Shown in pieces: positions 27,933 through 36,507 of a stretch of 64,000 nucleotides of DNA (positions within the stretch are counted from its first letter, which is position 1; the number at the start of each line of letters is the position of its first letter). The position numbers were made by a program, and so were the translations under genes. This stretch comes from Paracoccaceae bacterium (GTDB lineage Bacteria; Pseudomonadota; Alphaproteobacteria; Rhodobacterales; Rhodobacteraceae), in NCBI GenBank assembly GCA_030148005.1, contig JASBUI010000025.1:62001-126000 (forward strand). The letters run 5' to 3'. Below the pieces are notes generated by a model. The model had not been told where the DNA came from. It made no database searches and worked only from the letters and a program-made list of their open reading frames with translations.

Positions 27933-28113
27933 GTTGCGGGCTGCTCTTTGTTATTGGGCGCAAGGACCGTTGTCGGGCGGGCGAGGGGCGGGTGCCAGCG
28001 CAAGCCGACGTGAGTTGGGCGCATCCTGTCACAGTTGGCTGCCCGGCGCGATGCGTCATGTGGACCCCAAGGGGCGCAGAGTGATCAATTTTTTGATAGC
28101 ATGATGCGCGGTT

Positions 28114-28527
28114 TCATGTATCGCCGCGGTCTTTCATCAGACGGTCGGCTTTTTTGCGCACAAGAACCGAGCGCAGATCGTGCATCGCCAGAAGAAGCGC
28201 GTCGGTCACATCTTCTAGCTGTTCGTCGCTGGCCTTGGACTGCACCCATTGCGTGGTGATGTTCAGGTAGTCGACCGCGCGGTGGATATCGTCGATGTCG
28301 CGCTGCGCCAGAAGGGCGGTGCGTTCTTCCATCCAGGTCTGGATGGTGTCGATATCGCCCTGCGACAGAACGCGGTCGCCCTGCGGTTTGACCTCGCCAT
28401 TGCGGATGTTGACCACGGCGATCTGGTCCATCTCGATCCGTCGCTGGCGGTTCTCGGTATCCACGCGAAAGACAGCGGCGCCGTTCTCACGAACCCGGAA
28501 GTAGTATTTCGGAAGCTCGCCTGGCAT
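28114..28527 (-). CDS. Conserved hypothetical protein of Rhodobacterales
   Basis: A 137-residue soluble protein. The N-terminal half is beta-rich (KYYFRVRENGAAVFRVDTEN, IAVVNIRNGEVKPQGDR), the C-terminal half helical (DDIHRAVDYLNITTQWVQSK and ALLLAMHDLRSVLVRKKADRL). Similar proteins are common in this order but have no known role. The chosen ATG at 28527 gives the usual start MPGELPKYYF; a GTG 36 bases upstream is in frame. No signal peptide or membrane segment. Confidence 0.65.
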   Translation of the reverse strand: MPGELPKYYFRVRENGAAVFRVDTENRQRRIEMDQIAVVNIRNGEVKPQGDRVLSQGDIDTIQTWMEERTALLAQRDIDDIHRAVDYLNITTQWVQSKASDEQLEDVTDALLLAMHDLRSVLVRKKADRLMKDRGDT

Positions 28528-28633
28528 TCTTCGCTGCTTTTCCTCTGTCTCTATTGGGCGCACCGGCCATTTGAAGCAGACGCTAGCATGAAATGCCGCG
28601 TCACTGGAACATGGTTTATCGGCCCGGCGGGGG

Positions 28634-29893
<1,260 letters not shown>

Positions 29894-29920
29894 TCAACGG
29901 TTAATGTGAAAGGGCGACAG

Positions 29921-30313
29921 ATGGCGCATGACGGATGGTTCAGCAACGAGGCGGCAACCTTTGGTGATCGCGTGGCCGCGGCCCGCGAGGCAGTGGGGCT
30001 GACCCGTGAGGAACTGGCCCATAAGATCGGCGTCAAGCTGAAGACCGTAACCGGTTGGGAAGAAGACCTTGGCGAGCCGCGTGCCAACAAGCTTCAGATG
30101 CTTTCGGGCATTCTGAACGTATCGCTTATGTGGCTTCTGAACGGCGAGGGCGATGGCCTTGAGGCGCCGGGGGAGGCATATGAAATCACCCCCGACATGG
30201 AGGCGCTTTTGGCCGAGATGCGCCAGCTGAAGACGCAGATGCTGAAGACCGCGGACCGGGCCGGCAAAATCGAGCGCAAGCTGCGCCGGGCCCTCAAGGA
30301 CGGCGTTCAGTGA
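29921..30313 (+). CDS. HTH (XRE-type) DNA-binding protein
   Basis: A 130-residue protein with a Cro/C1-type helix-turn-helix at about residues 14-68: AAREAVGLTREELAHKIGVKLKTVTGWEED is the recognition part. After it comes an acidic linker and a coiled-coil-like helix (MEALLAEMRQLKTQMLKTADRAGKIERKL, about 93-122). Start 29921 has AAAGGG upstream; a GTG at 29906 is in frame. The stop overlaps the sdhE start (GTGA). Targets unknown; the coupling to sdhE hints at a link with respiration but this is inference. Confidence 0.8.
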   Translation: MAHDGWFSNEAATFGDRVAAAREAVGLTREELAHKIGVKLKTVTGWEEDLGEPRANKLQMLSGILNVSLMWLLNGEGDGLEAPGEAYEITPDMEALLAEMRQLKTQMLKTADRAGKIERKLRRALKDGVQ

Positions 30314-30585
30314 ACCAGCGGCCGGAAATGCCAGAGACACCCGAGGCGCGGATCAAGCGGATGACGATGCGTTCGGCGCGGCGCGGCACCAAGGAAATGG
30401 ATCTGGTGCTGGGCCCGTTCGCGCGGGCGCGTCTTTCGCAGATGTCGCAGCAGGAGCTGGATCTTTACGACCGGCTTTTGGAAGAGAACGACCACGAACT
30501 TTACCGCTGGGTCACCGGGCAAAGCGAGGCGAATGCGCCTTACCGCAAGCTGATCGAAGACATATCGGCCTTTATTCATCAATGA
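30310..30585 (+). CDS. sdhE: FAD assembly factor SdhE
   Basis: A 91-residue protein that promotes covalent attachment of FAD to succinate dehydrogenase SdhA. The family's key RGxxE motif is present as RRGTKEMD near residues 24-31, followed by the helical bundle with FARARLSQMSQQELDLYDRLL and the conserved D/W region ELYRWVTG. Start is GTG 30310, overlapping the HTH gene. Usual family length. The sdh operon itself is not in the window. Confidence 0.9.
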   Translation: MNQRPEMPETPEARIKRMTMRSARRGTKEMDLVLGPFARARLSQMSQQELDLYDRLLEENDHELYRWVTGQSEANAPYRKLIEDISAFIHQ

Positions 30586-30678
30586 CGTAAACTTTCGGCT
30601 TTTTTGCCGGGTTTAACGAGTTCTTTGGACCTGCGGGTCTATCCCTGATCGCAACAGAGCGATTTGGCGGAGAAAAAG

Positions 30679-31176
30679 ATGAGTATTCATTCGGCGGTAA
30701 ATGGCCGCGGCGACCAGGGTTTCATGGGCGATTACCTGGAATCCCTTGCCTTGGTGGAACGTTTGCACCGGCTGCTTCTGGATGTGATCAAGGATGAGTT
30801 TGAGCGCGTCGGCGTGCTTGAGATCAACGCGGTTCAGGCGCTTTTGCTGTTCAACATCGGCGATAATGAGGTGACGGCGGGCGAGTTGAAATCGCGCGGC
30901 TATTACCAAGGCTCCAACGTCAGCTACAACCTGAAGAAGCTGGTCGAGATGGGCTATATGCACCACCAGCGATGCGAGATTGACCGCCGTTCGGTGCGGG
31001 TGCGCCTGACCGAGAAGGGGCGCAATGTGCGCGATGTGGTCGAGGCGCTTTTTGCCCGGCATGCGGATGGGCTTGAAAGCCGCGGGGTGATCGGGCCGGA
31101 TGCGATGAACACCATCAACGGTGATCTGCGGCGGGTCGAAAGATACTGGAGCGATCAGATCCGCTATATCTATTAG
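30679..31176 (+). CDS. ldtR: LdtR-like MarR family regulator
   Basis: A 165-residue winged-helix protein matching the LdtR subgroup of MarR regulators: the highly conserved ALVERLHRLLLDVIKDEFERVG helix near residue 25, then ALLLFNIGDNEVTAGELKSRGYYQGSNVSYNLKKL and the wing RCEIDRRSVRVRLT. In related alphaproteobacteria LdtR activates L,D-transpeptidase genes and responds to osmotic stress; here no transpeptidase gene is adjacent. GGAG lies upstream of ATG 30679, preferred over an in-frame start at 30664. Confidence 0.82.
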   Translation: MSIHSAVNGRGDQGFMGDYLESLALVERLHRLLLDVIKDEFERVGVLEINAVQALLLFNIGDNEVTAGELKSRGYYQGSNVSYNLKKLVEMGYMHHQRCEIDRRSVRVRLTEKGRNVRDVVEALFARHADGLESRGVIGPDAMNTINGDLRRVERYWSDQIRYIY

Positions 31177-31225
31177 CGGCGGGGCGGCCGCGCCATCCTT
31201 GCGGCCTTGCCCCGGGCTGTTGCGG

Positions 31226-31654
31226 CTACCAGTGGCCGGTGTTTTCCATGCTGGCCCAAGGCTCTGCCGGTGGCAGGTCGTCACCTTCCTGCAAAAGCTC
31301 TATCGAGATGTTGTCGGGCGAGCGGACAAAGGCCATATGGCCATCGCGCGGGGGACGGTTGATGGTAACGCCGTTGTCCATCAAGTGCTGGCACATCTCA
31401 TAGATGTTTCCCACGCGGTAGGCGAGATGGCCGAAGTGGCGGCTGTCCGATGGCAGGCCCGGATCACCATCCCAGTTATAGGTCAGTTCGACATGCGCAT
31501 TTTCCTGACCCGGCGGGGTCATGAAAACAAGGGTGAAACGCCCCTTTTCGCTTTCATGGCGGCGGGTCTCTTCCAGCCCCAGAAGCTTGTAAAAAGCGAT
31601 GGATTTGTCCAGATCGGCAACGCGGACCATCGTGTGAAGATAGGTGACTTTCAT
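31226..31654 (-). CDS. gloA: Lactoylglutathione lyase (glyoxalase I)
   Basis: A 142-residue VOC enzyme converting the methylglyoxal-glutathione hemithioacetal to S-lactoylglutathione. The start YLHTMVRVADLDKSIAFYKLLGL holds His6 as first metal ligand, VELTYNWDG supplies Glu near 57, GHLAYRV His near 75 and ISIELLQEG Glu near 123. This is the complete Ni/Co-type ligand set, without the extra loops of the larger Zn type. It converges on the LdtR gene. Confidence 0.92.
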   Translation of the reverse strand: MKVTYLHTMVRVADLDKSIAFYKLLGLEETRRHESEKGRFTLVFMTPPGQENAHVELTYNWDGDPGLPSDSRHFGHLAYRVGNIYEMCQHLMDNGVTINRPPRDGHMAFVRSPDNISIELLQEGDDLPPAEPWASMENTGHW

Positions 31655-31740
31655 GGGTAATTCCCCCGTTTATTTGCGCATGCGCGAGGCTAACGCGGAC
31701 GCGGGGCAAGGTGAATGGCTAATCGGCGGCGGGCGCATGG

Positions 31741-33120
31741 TCAAAAGACCGAGCGCAGGCCGATCCGGATCCCGAGCGTTTCGGTGTCATAAAGCCCGAT
31801 GGTCGAATTTGTGCGGCTGGCGGTCAGGCCAAGCGTGGGGGCAAAGCCATAGTAGTTCCGCTCTTTCAGCGTCACGTCGATGCCAAGGCTTGTGGTGCGG
31901 TCGCGGCGCATTCCAAAGAAGGGCAGCGGCTGGCGATAGTCGCGGTCGGCATAGGACAGGCTTAGCCCGATTTCCGTGCCAAGGGGGGCATCGAAAAGCC
32001 GGTACTGGCCACTGAGCGAATAGACGCGGTTGTCGATCAGCGCCGAGGTCGAGGCGGCATCGCTTGCCGACACCGACAGGGACAGGCGCCGGTCATCGCC
32101 GATGGCCCGGTCCCAGCGGCCAAAAAGCCGCGTGACGGTCGACGAGCGGTCGGCGGCATCAATGCGCGATATCCGTTCAATGCCGCCGCCAAAGGTCAGC
32201 GTGGTTTTGGCACCTGCGCGCATCTGCCGTTGCAGCGTGGCGCCGACGAAACTGGACAGGGCGGCGCCTGCGTACCAGTTGGCGCCGGCGCGAAAGCCCA
32301 GATCGACGCGGGCAGAGCCGTCCTTGCCGCTGGCAAAGCTGGTGTCGTGCGAAAGTTCAAGCTCTTGAAAGGCGAAATCGCCGTTCCGGCTTGCCGGTGA
32401 GATGGCGCGCGCGGCCGAAGACAGGGTGTAGCTGCGCGTTTGCAGCGAGAGGCCAAGGTGCGACTGGCGCGGGGCGCTGGCGCTTGCCGCGGCGGGCAGG
32501 CGGTAGGCAAGCGCGACCCCCAGCGAATACTCAAGGCCCGAAAGCGCCAGCGCGGCGCCCGAAATCTGGCCCCCCGCAACGCGGTCCGATTTCGCGCCAT
32601 TGTTGATGTTCGATGTCGGCGTTACCGAAAACGAAAGGCGCGCCGAAAGCGGCGTTGTCCGGCGCAGAAAGCGAAAATCCTGAATGGCGCGGTCGCGAAG
32701 CTGATCGTTCGGGGCGATCTGGGCCGCGCGGCGCAGCCAGAACTGGGCCCGAAGGCGCGCGCCATCGCTGGCAAGGGTTTGCGCGGCAACGGTCGCGGCG
32801 GCGTAGCGGTTTTCAGGCGTTTGCGACAGATCCCACGCCCGGCGCGCCGATTGGACCGCCTCGCGCGTCTGGCCCATGGCGCGCTGGGCCTGCGCAAGGC
32901 CAAGCCATGCGGCCTGATCGTTCGGATCGGCCTCTATCAGGGTGCGGGCAAGGGCGCTGGCGCCGGGATAATCGCCATTGGCAACCATCTGAAAGACCAG
33001 CGTGCGGGCGGCGGGAATATCGATCCGGGTCTGTGCCTGCAACGGCAAAGGCGCCGCCAAAAGGGCCAGCGCCAGAGCCGCGTTTTGCAGAAGTTTCAAG
33101 GCAGGGGGCATTAGCGTCAC
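31741..33120 (-). CDS. Slam (DUF560) outer-membrane surface-lipoprotein translocator, TPR plus beta-barrel
   Basis: A 459-residue outer-membrane protein. A signal peptide (about residues 1-29, LPLQAQ) is followed by TPR-like helices at about 33-140 (LARTLIEADPNDQAAWLGLAQAQRAMG). From about 155 comes an alternating beta pattern opening with SARLSFSVTPTSNINNG, the typical DUF560 barrel entry, and ending in Phe (GLRSVF) as BAM substrates do. Size fits Slam1/Slam2 of Neisseria, which move lipoproteins across the outer membrane to the cell surface. It lies 18 bp after the lipoprotein gene, so cargo and translocator form an operon. Function is inferred from family and context. Confidence 0.82.
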   Translation of the reverse strand: MTLMPPALKLLQNAALALALLAAPLPLQAQTRIDIPAARTLVFQMVANGDYPGASALARTLIEADPNDQAAWLGLAQAQRAMGQTREAVQSARRAWDLSQTPENRYAAATVAAQTLASDGARLRAQFWLRRAAQIAPNDQLRDRAIQDFRFLRRTTPLSARLSFSVTPTSNINNGAKSDRVAGGQISGAALALSGLEYSLGVALAYRLPAAASASAPRQSHLGLSLQTRSYTLSSAARAISPASRNGDFAFQELELSHDTSFASGKDGSARVDLGFRAGANWYAGAALSSFVGATLQRQMRAGAKTTLTFGGGIERISRIDAADRSSTVTRLFGRWDRAIGDDRRLSLSVSASDAASTSALIDNRVYSLSGQYRLFDAPLGTEIGLSLSYADRDYRQPLPFFGMRRDRTTSLGIDVTLKERNYYGFAPTLGLTASRTNSTIGLYDTETLGIRIGLRSVF

Positions 33121-33138
33121 GCCTTTGCGGGCGAACCC

Positions 33139-34059
33139 CTATGGCCCCTTCTTGACGATAAAGCCGCCGGTTTCGCGCCCGTTGACGGCGTTGGCGGCGT
33201 CATAGCCTGTATCGCCATCCGAGATCGCGCCTTCGACCAGAACAAAGCCGACGATTTCCTCGCCCGCGGGGCCCGAGAAGTTGCCTTCCCATTTACCCGA
33301 CTGCGCCTGGTTTCCGTCGTTTTTAAGCGTATCGGCAACGGCGGCCTTGGTGCGGTTGTTGGTGGTGTCGATCGAGGTCTGGTTCAGCAGGATCGGCGAG
33401 AGGTTTCCAACAAGAACACCGTTGGTGGCATAGACCTGCCGGCCGGAAATGGACCCTTTGATCGAGCCGCCCGCGTCGAGGTTCTGCAAATCGACCGTGA
33501 TGTTCGCGGTGCCGGTCGTGTACTGGATCGCGTTGGCCGCGCCGGTGGTGTCCTGACGCAGGACGCGAATGCCGACGTAGTTGCCAGTATAGGAATAGGC
33601 CGCGGCCCGGCTGGCCGGAAGCCCGTTTGAAGGCCGCTCGGCATAGGCGCCGCCATAGCCAAAGCCGCGATAGGCGTTGGTGCCGACCGCGCCGATCAGG
33701 GCGCCGGTTCCATCGGGGCTGACGTAGACGACGGCATAGTACTGATCCTCGCCCGCGCCGGGGGTGTTTTGATACATCAACGCGCCGTTCGGCAGGGTTG
33801 CAGGCGCCGAGGGCGTATAAGAGCCACCGCTGGAGGACACGCCGTCAAAGGGCAGGTTGTTGATGACAATGGTGTTTGCGCCGGCATCATATGTGAACTG
33901 ATTTGCCGTCAGGTTCTTTGCGGTATCAAAGAGATAGCGCTTGTTAACCTCGGTATTGGGATCACCGGGCGTGACTGTATTGGGGGAGGTAAACGGACTT
34001 CCGTTGCCGCAGGCGGTCAGGCCAAGGGCCAGTCCGGCCATGATAAGAAAACGCTTCAT
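33139..34059 (-). CDS. Slam-dependent surface lipoprotein with TbpB-like barrel
   Basis: A 306-residue lipoprotein. Signal peptide and lipobox LTAC place the lipidated Cys at about residue 17. The mature chain is rich in Gly, Asn, Thr and Ser. The C-terminal GKWEGNFSGPAGEEIVGFV (about 260-278) followed by GRETGGFIVKKG resembles the repeated G-x-F-G-P-x-A-x-E-x-G-G barrel element of TbpB/HpuA-type surface lipoproteins. The Slam gene follows at 18 bp. It is likely displayed on the surface; its ligand is unknown and no TonB-dependent receptor is adjacent. The promoter probably lies in 34060-34292. Confidence 0.78.
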   Translation of the reverse strand: MKRFLIMAGLALGLTACGNGSPFTSPNTVTPGDPNTEVNKRYLFDTAKNLTANQFTYDAGANTIVINNLPFDGVSSSGGSYTPSAPATLPNGALMYQNTPGAGEDQYYAVVYVSPDGTGALIGAVGTNAYRGFGYGGAYAERPSNGLPASRAAAYSYTGNYVGIRVLRQDTTGAANAIQYTTGTANITVDLQNLDAGGSIKGSISGRQVYATNGVLVGNLSPILLNQTSIDTTNNRTKAAVADTLKNDGNQAQSGKWEGNFSGPAGEEIVGFVLVEGAISDGDTGYDAANAVNGRETGGFIVKKGP

Positions 34060-34292
34060 TTGAATAACCCACTGCCTCAGGTTTTTTTGAAAAACTCCTT
34101 TGAAAACACCTAAAAGTCAACGAATGAGCGGGGCCAGCGCGTGATCAGCGCAAGGTTGACGCACCGGGGCAACAGGTGGATATTGCTGGTTCGTCCACAT
34201 ATAGCGGTTCCGCCCAAGGCGACCCGCAGATATAGTAAAATCGAGTCGCCGCAACACCCCGCGTCCAACGAGAGCCCAAGGAAAGCCGCAAG

Positions 34293-35198
34293 ATGCCACT
34301 GACCGAAGATCAGAACGCCGAGATCAACGCCCAAAGGGCGCAAACCACGCCCACGCTGCGCGCTGTGAGCGAGGGGATGGAAAGCCATCTATACAAGGCA
34401 TACCCCGTGCTGGATCACGGGTTTATCCGGGTTGTGGATTACATGGGCGATGATGCGGCCATCTGTCAGGCGGCGCGCGTCAGCTATGGGCGCGGGACAA
34501 AGTCGGTTCAGAACGACGAGGGGCTGATCCGCTATCTGATGCGGCACTGGCACTCGACCCCTTTCGAGATGTGCGAGATCAAGCTGCACGTCAAACTGCC
34601 CGTATTTGTCGCGCGCCAGTGGATCCGGCACCGGACGGCCAACGTCAATGAGTACTCGGCGCGTTACTCGATCCTTGACCGAGAGTTCTATATCCCCGCG
34701 CCCGAACATCTTGCGGCGCAGTCGGTTGTGAACAATCAGGGCCGGGGTGAGGCGCTGGAAGGGGCCGAGGCAGCGCGGGTTCTGGAGATCCTGAAATCGG
34801 ACAGCGATCAGGCTTATGATCACTACGAAGAGATGATCGGTCAGGACGGCCAGAAGGGTCTGGCGCGAGAGCTGGCGCGGATGAACCTGCCGGCCAATGT
34901 CTATACCCAGTGGTACTGGAAAGTGGATCTGCACAACCTCTTTCATTTCCTGCGCCTGCGGGCCGATGCCCATGCGCAATACGAAATTCGGGTCTATGCC
35001 GATGAGATCTGCAAAGTTGTCGCCGACTGGGTTCCGGCCGCCTATCGCGCCTTCGAAGACTACCGTCTGGGCGGCGCGAACTTAAGCGGGCGGGCCATGG
35101 ATTGCCTGCGCCGGATGCTGGCCGGAGAGACGGTCACGCAGGAAAGCTCTGGCATGTCCAAGGGCGAATGGCGTGAGTTCGAGGGGATGATCAGCTAA
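34293..35198 (+). CDS. thyX: FAD-dependent thymidylate synthase
   Basis: A 301-residue flavoenzyme making dTMP from dUMP with methylenetetrahydrofolate and NADPH. The ThyX signature [15 protein letters not shown] lies near residues 112-126 and the C-terminal substrate and FAD-binding residues in [19 protein letters not shown] near 212. Length is typical of the proteobacterial form with an N-terminal extension. ThyX-bearing genomes generally lack ThyA. The upstream 34060-34292 is non-coding and separates it from the divergent lipoprotein operon. Confidence 0.96.
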   Translation: MPLTEDQNAEINAQRAQTTPTLRAVSEGMESHLYKAYPVLDHGFIRVVDYMGDDAAICQAARVSYGRGTKSVQNDEGLIRYLMRHWHSTPFEMCEIKLHVKLPVFVARQWIRHRTANVNEYSARYSILDREFYIPAPEHLAAQSVVNNQGRGEALEGAEAARVLEILKSDSDQAYDHYEEMIGQDGQKGLARELARMNLPANVYTQWYWKVDLHNLFHFLRLRADAHAQYEIRVYADEICKVVADWVPAAYRAFEDYRLGGANLSGRAMDCLRRMLAGETVTQESSGMSKGEWREFEGMIS

Positions 35199-35313
35199 CC
35201 CTTGCCGGGGCCGCGAACGGGTCCGCTGCGCGGAAATTTTGGGTCAAATCCCTACCCGGGCGCCGGGCAGGGGCGCCTTGCATTCCCGGTTTTCGTCCCG
35301 GGGGCGTTAGGGC

Positions 35314-35340
35314 GGGGCGCCCGAACGTCGGGCTTGCCCC
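35314..35340. terminator. Hairpin between convergent thyX and cold-shock genes
   Basis: GGGGC-GCCCGA / TCGGGC-(TT)-GCCCC form an 11-bp stem with a three-base loop and a two-base bulge. No T-tract follows on either strand, so it is a weak or bidirectional terminator by position rather than by classic form. The rest of 35199-35348 holds further GC-rich hairpins and no gene. Confidence 0.5.
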
Positions 35341-35348
35341 TGCCTGCT

Positions 35349-35555
35349 TCAGAGCGCTTTCAGATCGTCTGCAAGCGTCCGCCCGTCGCGGCCTTCCTTC
35401 ATCTCGAAGGCGACTTTCTGGTTGTCGCTGAGACTGGTCAGGCCAGCGCGTTCCACGGCAGAGATGTGGACAAAAACGTCCTTTCCGCCGCCATCCGGCT
35501 CAATAAATCCGAAACCCTTGGTTTGATTGAACCACTTAACAGTGCCGGTGGGCAT
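35349..35555 (-). CDS. Cold-shock domain protein
   Basis: A 68-residue single cold-shock domain binding single-stranded RNA or DNA. RNP1 KGFGFIEP lies near residues 13-20 and RNP2 VFVHIS near 27-32. AAGGAG precedes ATG 35555. In-frame codons upstream reach 35600 but include the leader hairpin at 35580-35593, so they are treated as 5' untranslated region. It probably acts as an RNA chaperone in the cytoplasm. Confidence 0.93.
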   Translation of the reverse strand: MPTGTVKWFNQTKGFGFIEPDGGGKDVFVHISAVERAGLTSLSDNQKVAFEMKEGRDGRTLADDLKAL

Positions 35556-35579
35556 GGCACTTCTCCTTCCGTCGTTATT

Positions 35580-35593
35580 CCCCCTTGCGGGGG
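35580..35593 (-). promoter_or_regulatory. 5' leader hairpin of the cold-shock gene
   Basis: CCCCC-GCAA-GGGGG on the minus strand, ending about 24 bases before the start codon and just ahead of the ribosome-binding site. Five G-C pairs closed by a GCAA (GNRA) tetraloop make a very stable small stem. It may influence mRNA stability or translation in the cold; this is inference. Confidence 0.5.
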
Positions 35594-35736
35594 TCTTCAA
35601 AATTGCACTTCAACCGGCGGAAAATACACCCGCCACTTTACAGCAAAGCGCGAAACGTCAAAAAAGCAAGAACTAGCTTGTCACTTTCGGGTGACGGATA
35701 AGCGGAAATCAGCTGCCAAAGGGGTGTCGGAAGACG

Positions 35737-36054
35737 ATGAAACTATACGGGCTTAAGAACTGCGATACCTGCCGCAAGGCGCTGAAATCACTGCCACAAG
35801 CGGAACTGGTCGACGTGCGCGCAACGGGCGTTCCGGCCGATGTTCTCAGCCGCGCTCAAGAAAAATTTGACGATGCGCTTGTAAACCGGCGTTCGGCGAC
35901 ATGGCGGGGCCTTACCGAGGCAGAGCGCGCCCTGCCAGAGGCAGAGCTGATCAAGGCCCATCCGGCGGTCATGAAACGCCCGCTTATCGATGCGGGCGGG
36001 CATCTACACCTTGGCTGGGACGTTGCGGCACAAAAGGCGTTGGGGGTTTGCTGA
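35737..36054 (+). CDS. ArsC/Spx family protein (YffB-like)
   Basis: A 105-residue thioredoxin-fold protein. CDTCRKA at residues 9-15 gives a CxxC pair, and a later PLID near 85 fits the ArsC fold. It is shorter than true arsenate reductases and matches YffB-type proteins of uncertain activity, possibly glutathione-dependent thiol reductases. No arsenic genes are nearby, so an arsenate role is not supported by context. Confidence 0.8.
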   Translation: MKLYGLKNCDTCRKALKSLPQAELVDVRATGVPADVLSRAQEKFDDALVNRRSATWRGLTEAERALPEAELIKAHPAVMKRPLIDAGGHLHLGWDVAAQKALGVC

Positions 36055-36100
36055 AGGCGCCCGCGCGCTTATCTGATCAGGGGAAACAAAGGGAGCGCCT

Positions 36101-36457
36101 ATGCGAAACGCGGCACTGACACTTGGCATTATCGGCGGCATCATCGGCATGTTCGTCGGCTTTTTCAGCTATGGCTACACCGAGTTCGTCAATTGGTTCG
36201 GCGAGATCCCGGATGTGGCCGAACAGGTCAACAACCCTCAGATGATCCGCGTCGTAAGCCTTCTTGCCCCGCTTCTGGCCATAGCGGGCGGCGCGATGTC
36301 GCGCAGCTCGGCCCGGGTGGGCGGCATTTTGATGCTGGTCTCGGCCGCGGGCATGTTCGCCGGCTTTGGCTTTGGCGTCTTCACGATGTTCCCCATCGCG
36401 ATGACCGGCCTTGGCGGCCTTTTGGCGCTGGCGGCGACCAAACCGGACGCCGCCTGA
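36101..36457 (+). CDS. Small four-helix membrane protein
   Basis: A 118-residue protein with four hydrophobic helices (about residues 5-27, 48-67, 70-92 and 94-113) and a short polar loop YTEFVNWFGEIPDVAEQVNNP between the first two. The pattern resembles DUF4064-like proteins. GGGAG precedes ATG 36101. A repeat copy follows its stop by one base. Function unknown. Confidence 0.7.
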   Translation: MRNAALTLGIIGGIIGMFVGFFSYGYTEFVNWFGEIPDVAEQVNNPQMIRVVSLLAPLLAIAGGAMSRSSARVGGILMLVSAAGMFAGFGFGVFTMFPIAMTGLGGLLALAATKPDAA

Positions 36458-36458
36458 A

Positions 36459-36491
36459 CTTCTTTGTGGCGCAAATATCCCCGCCGGAGGC
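36459..36491 (-). repeat. Dispersed intergenic repeat, copy 2
   Basis: Minus-strand copy of the repeat family: AAATATCCCCGCCGGAGGC with the CTTCTTTGTGG end, read on plus. It lies 17 bp after the thrS stop in terminator-like orientation. Confidence 0.75.
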
Positions 36492-36507
36492 ATCCCGCCC
36501 CCGGCCA

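Noticed and set aside
28084-28097. FNR/CRP-like site ATCAA-TTTT-TTGAT
   Set aside because: The half-sites are in the reverse order of the TTGAT-N4-ATCAA consensus, and the site lies at the 3' end of a minus-strand gene.
32440-33114. Plus-strand 224-codon frame across the Slam gene
   Set aside because: The minus-strand reading gives a signal peptide, TPRs and a barrel; the plus frame gives only Arg/Ala-rich low-complexity sequence.
35737-36054. Arsenate reductase in an arsenic operon
   Set aside because: The protein is of the short YffB type and no arsR, arsB or acr3 gene is adjacent.
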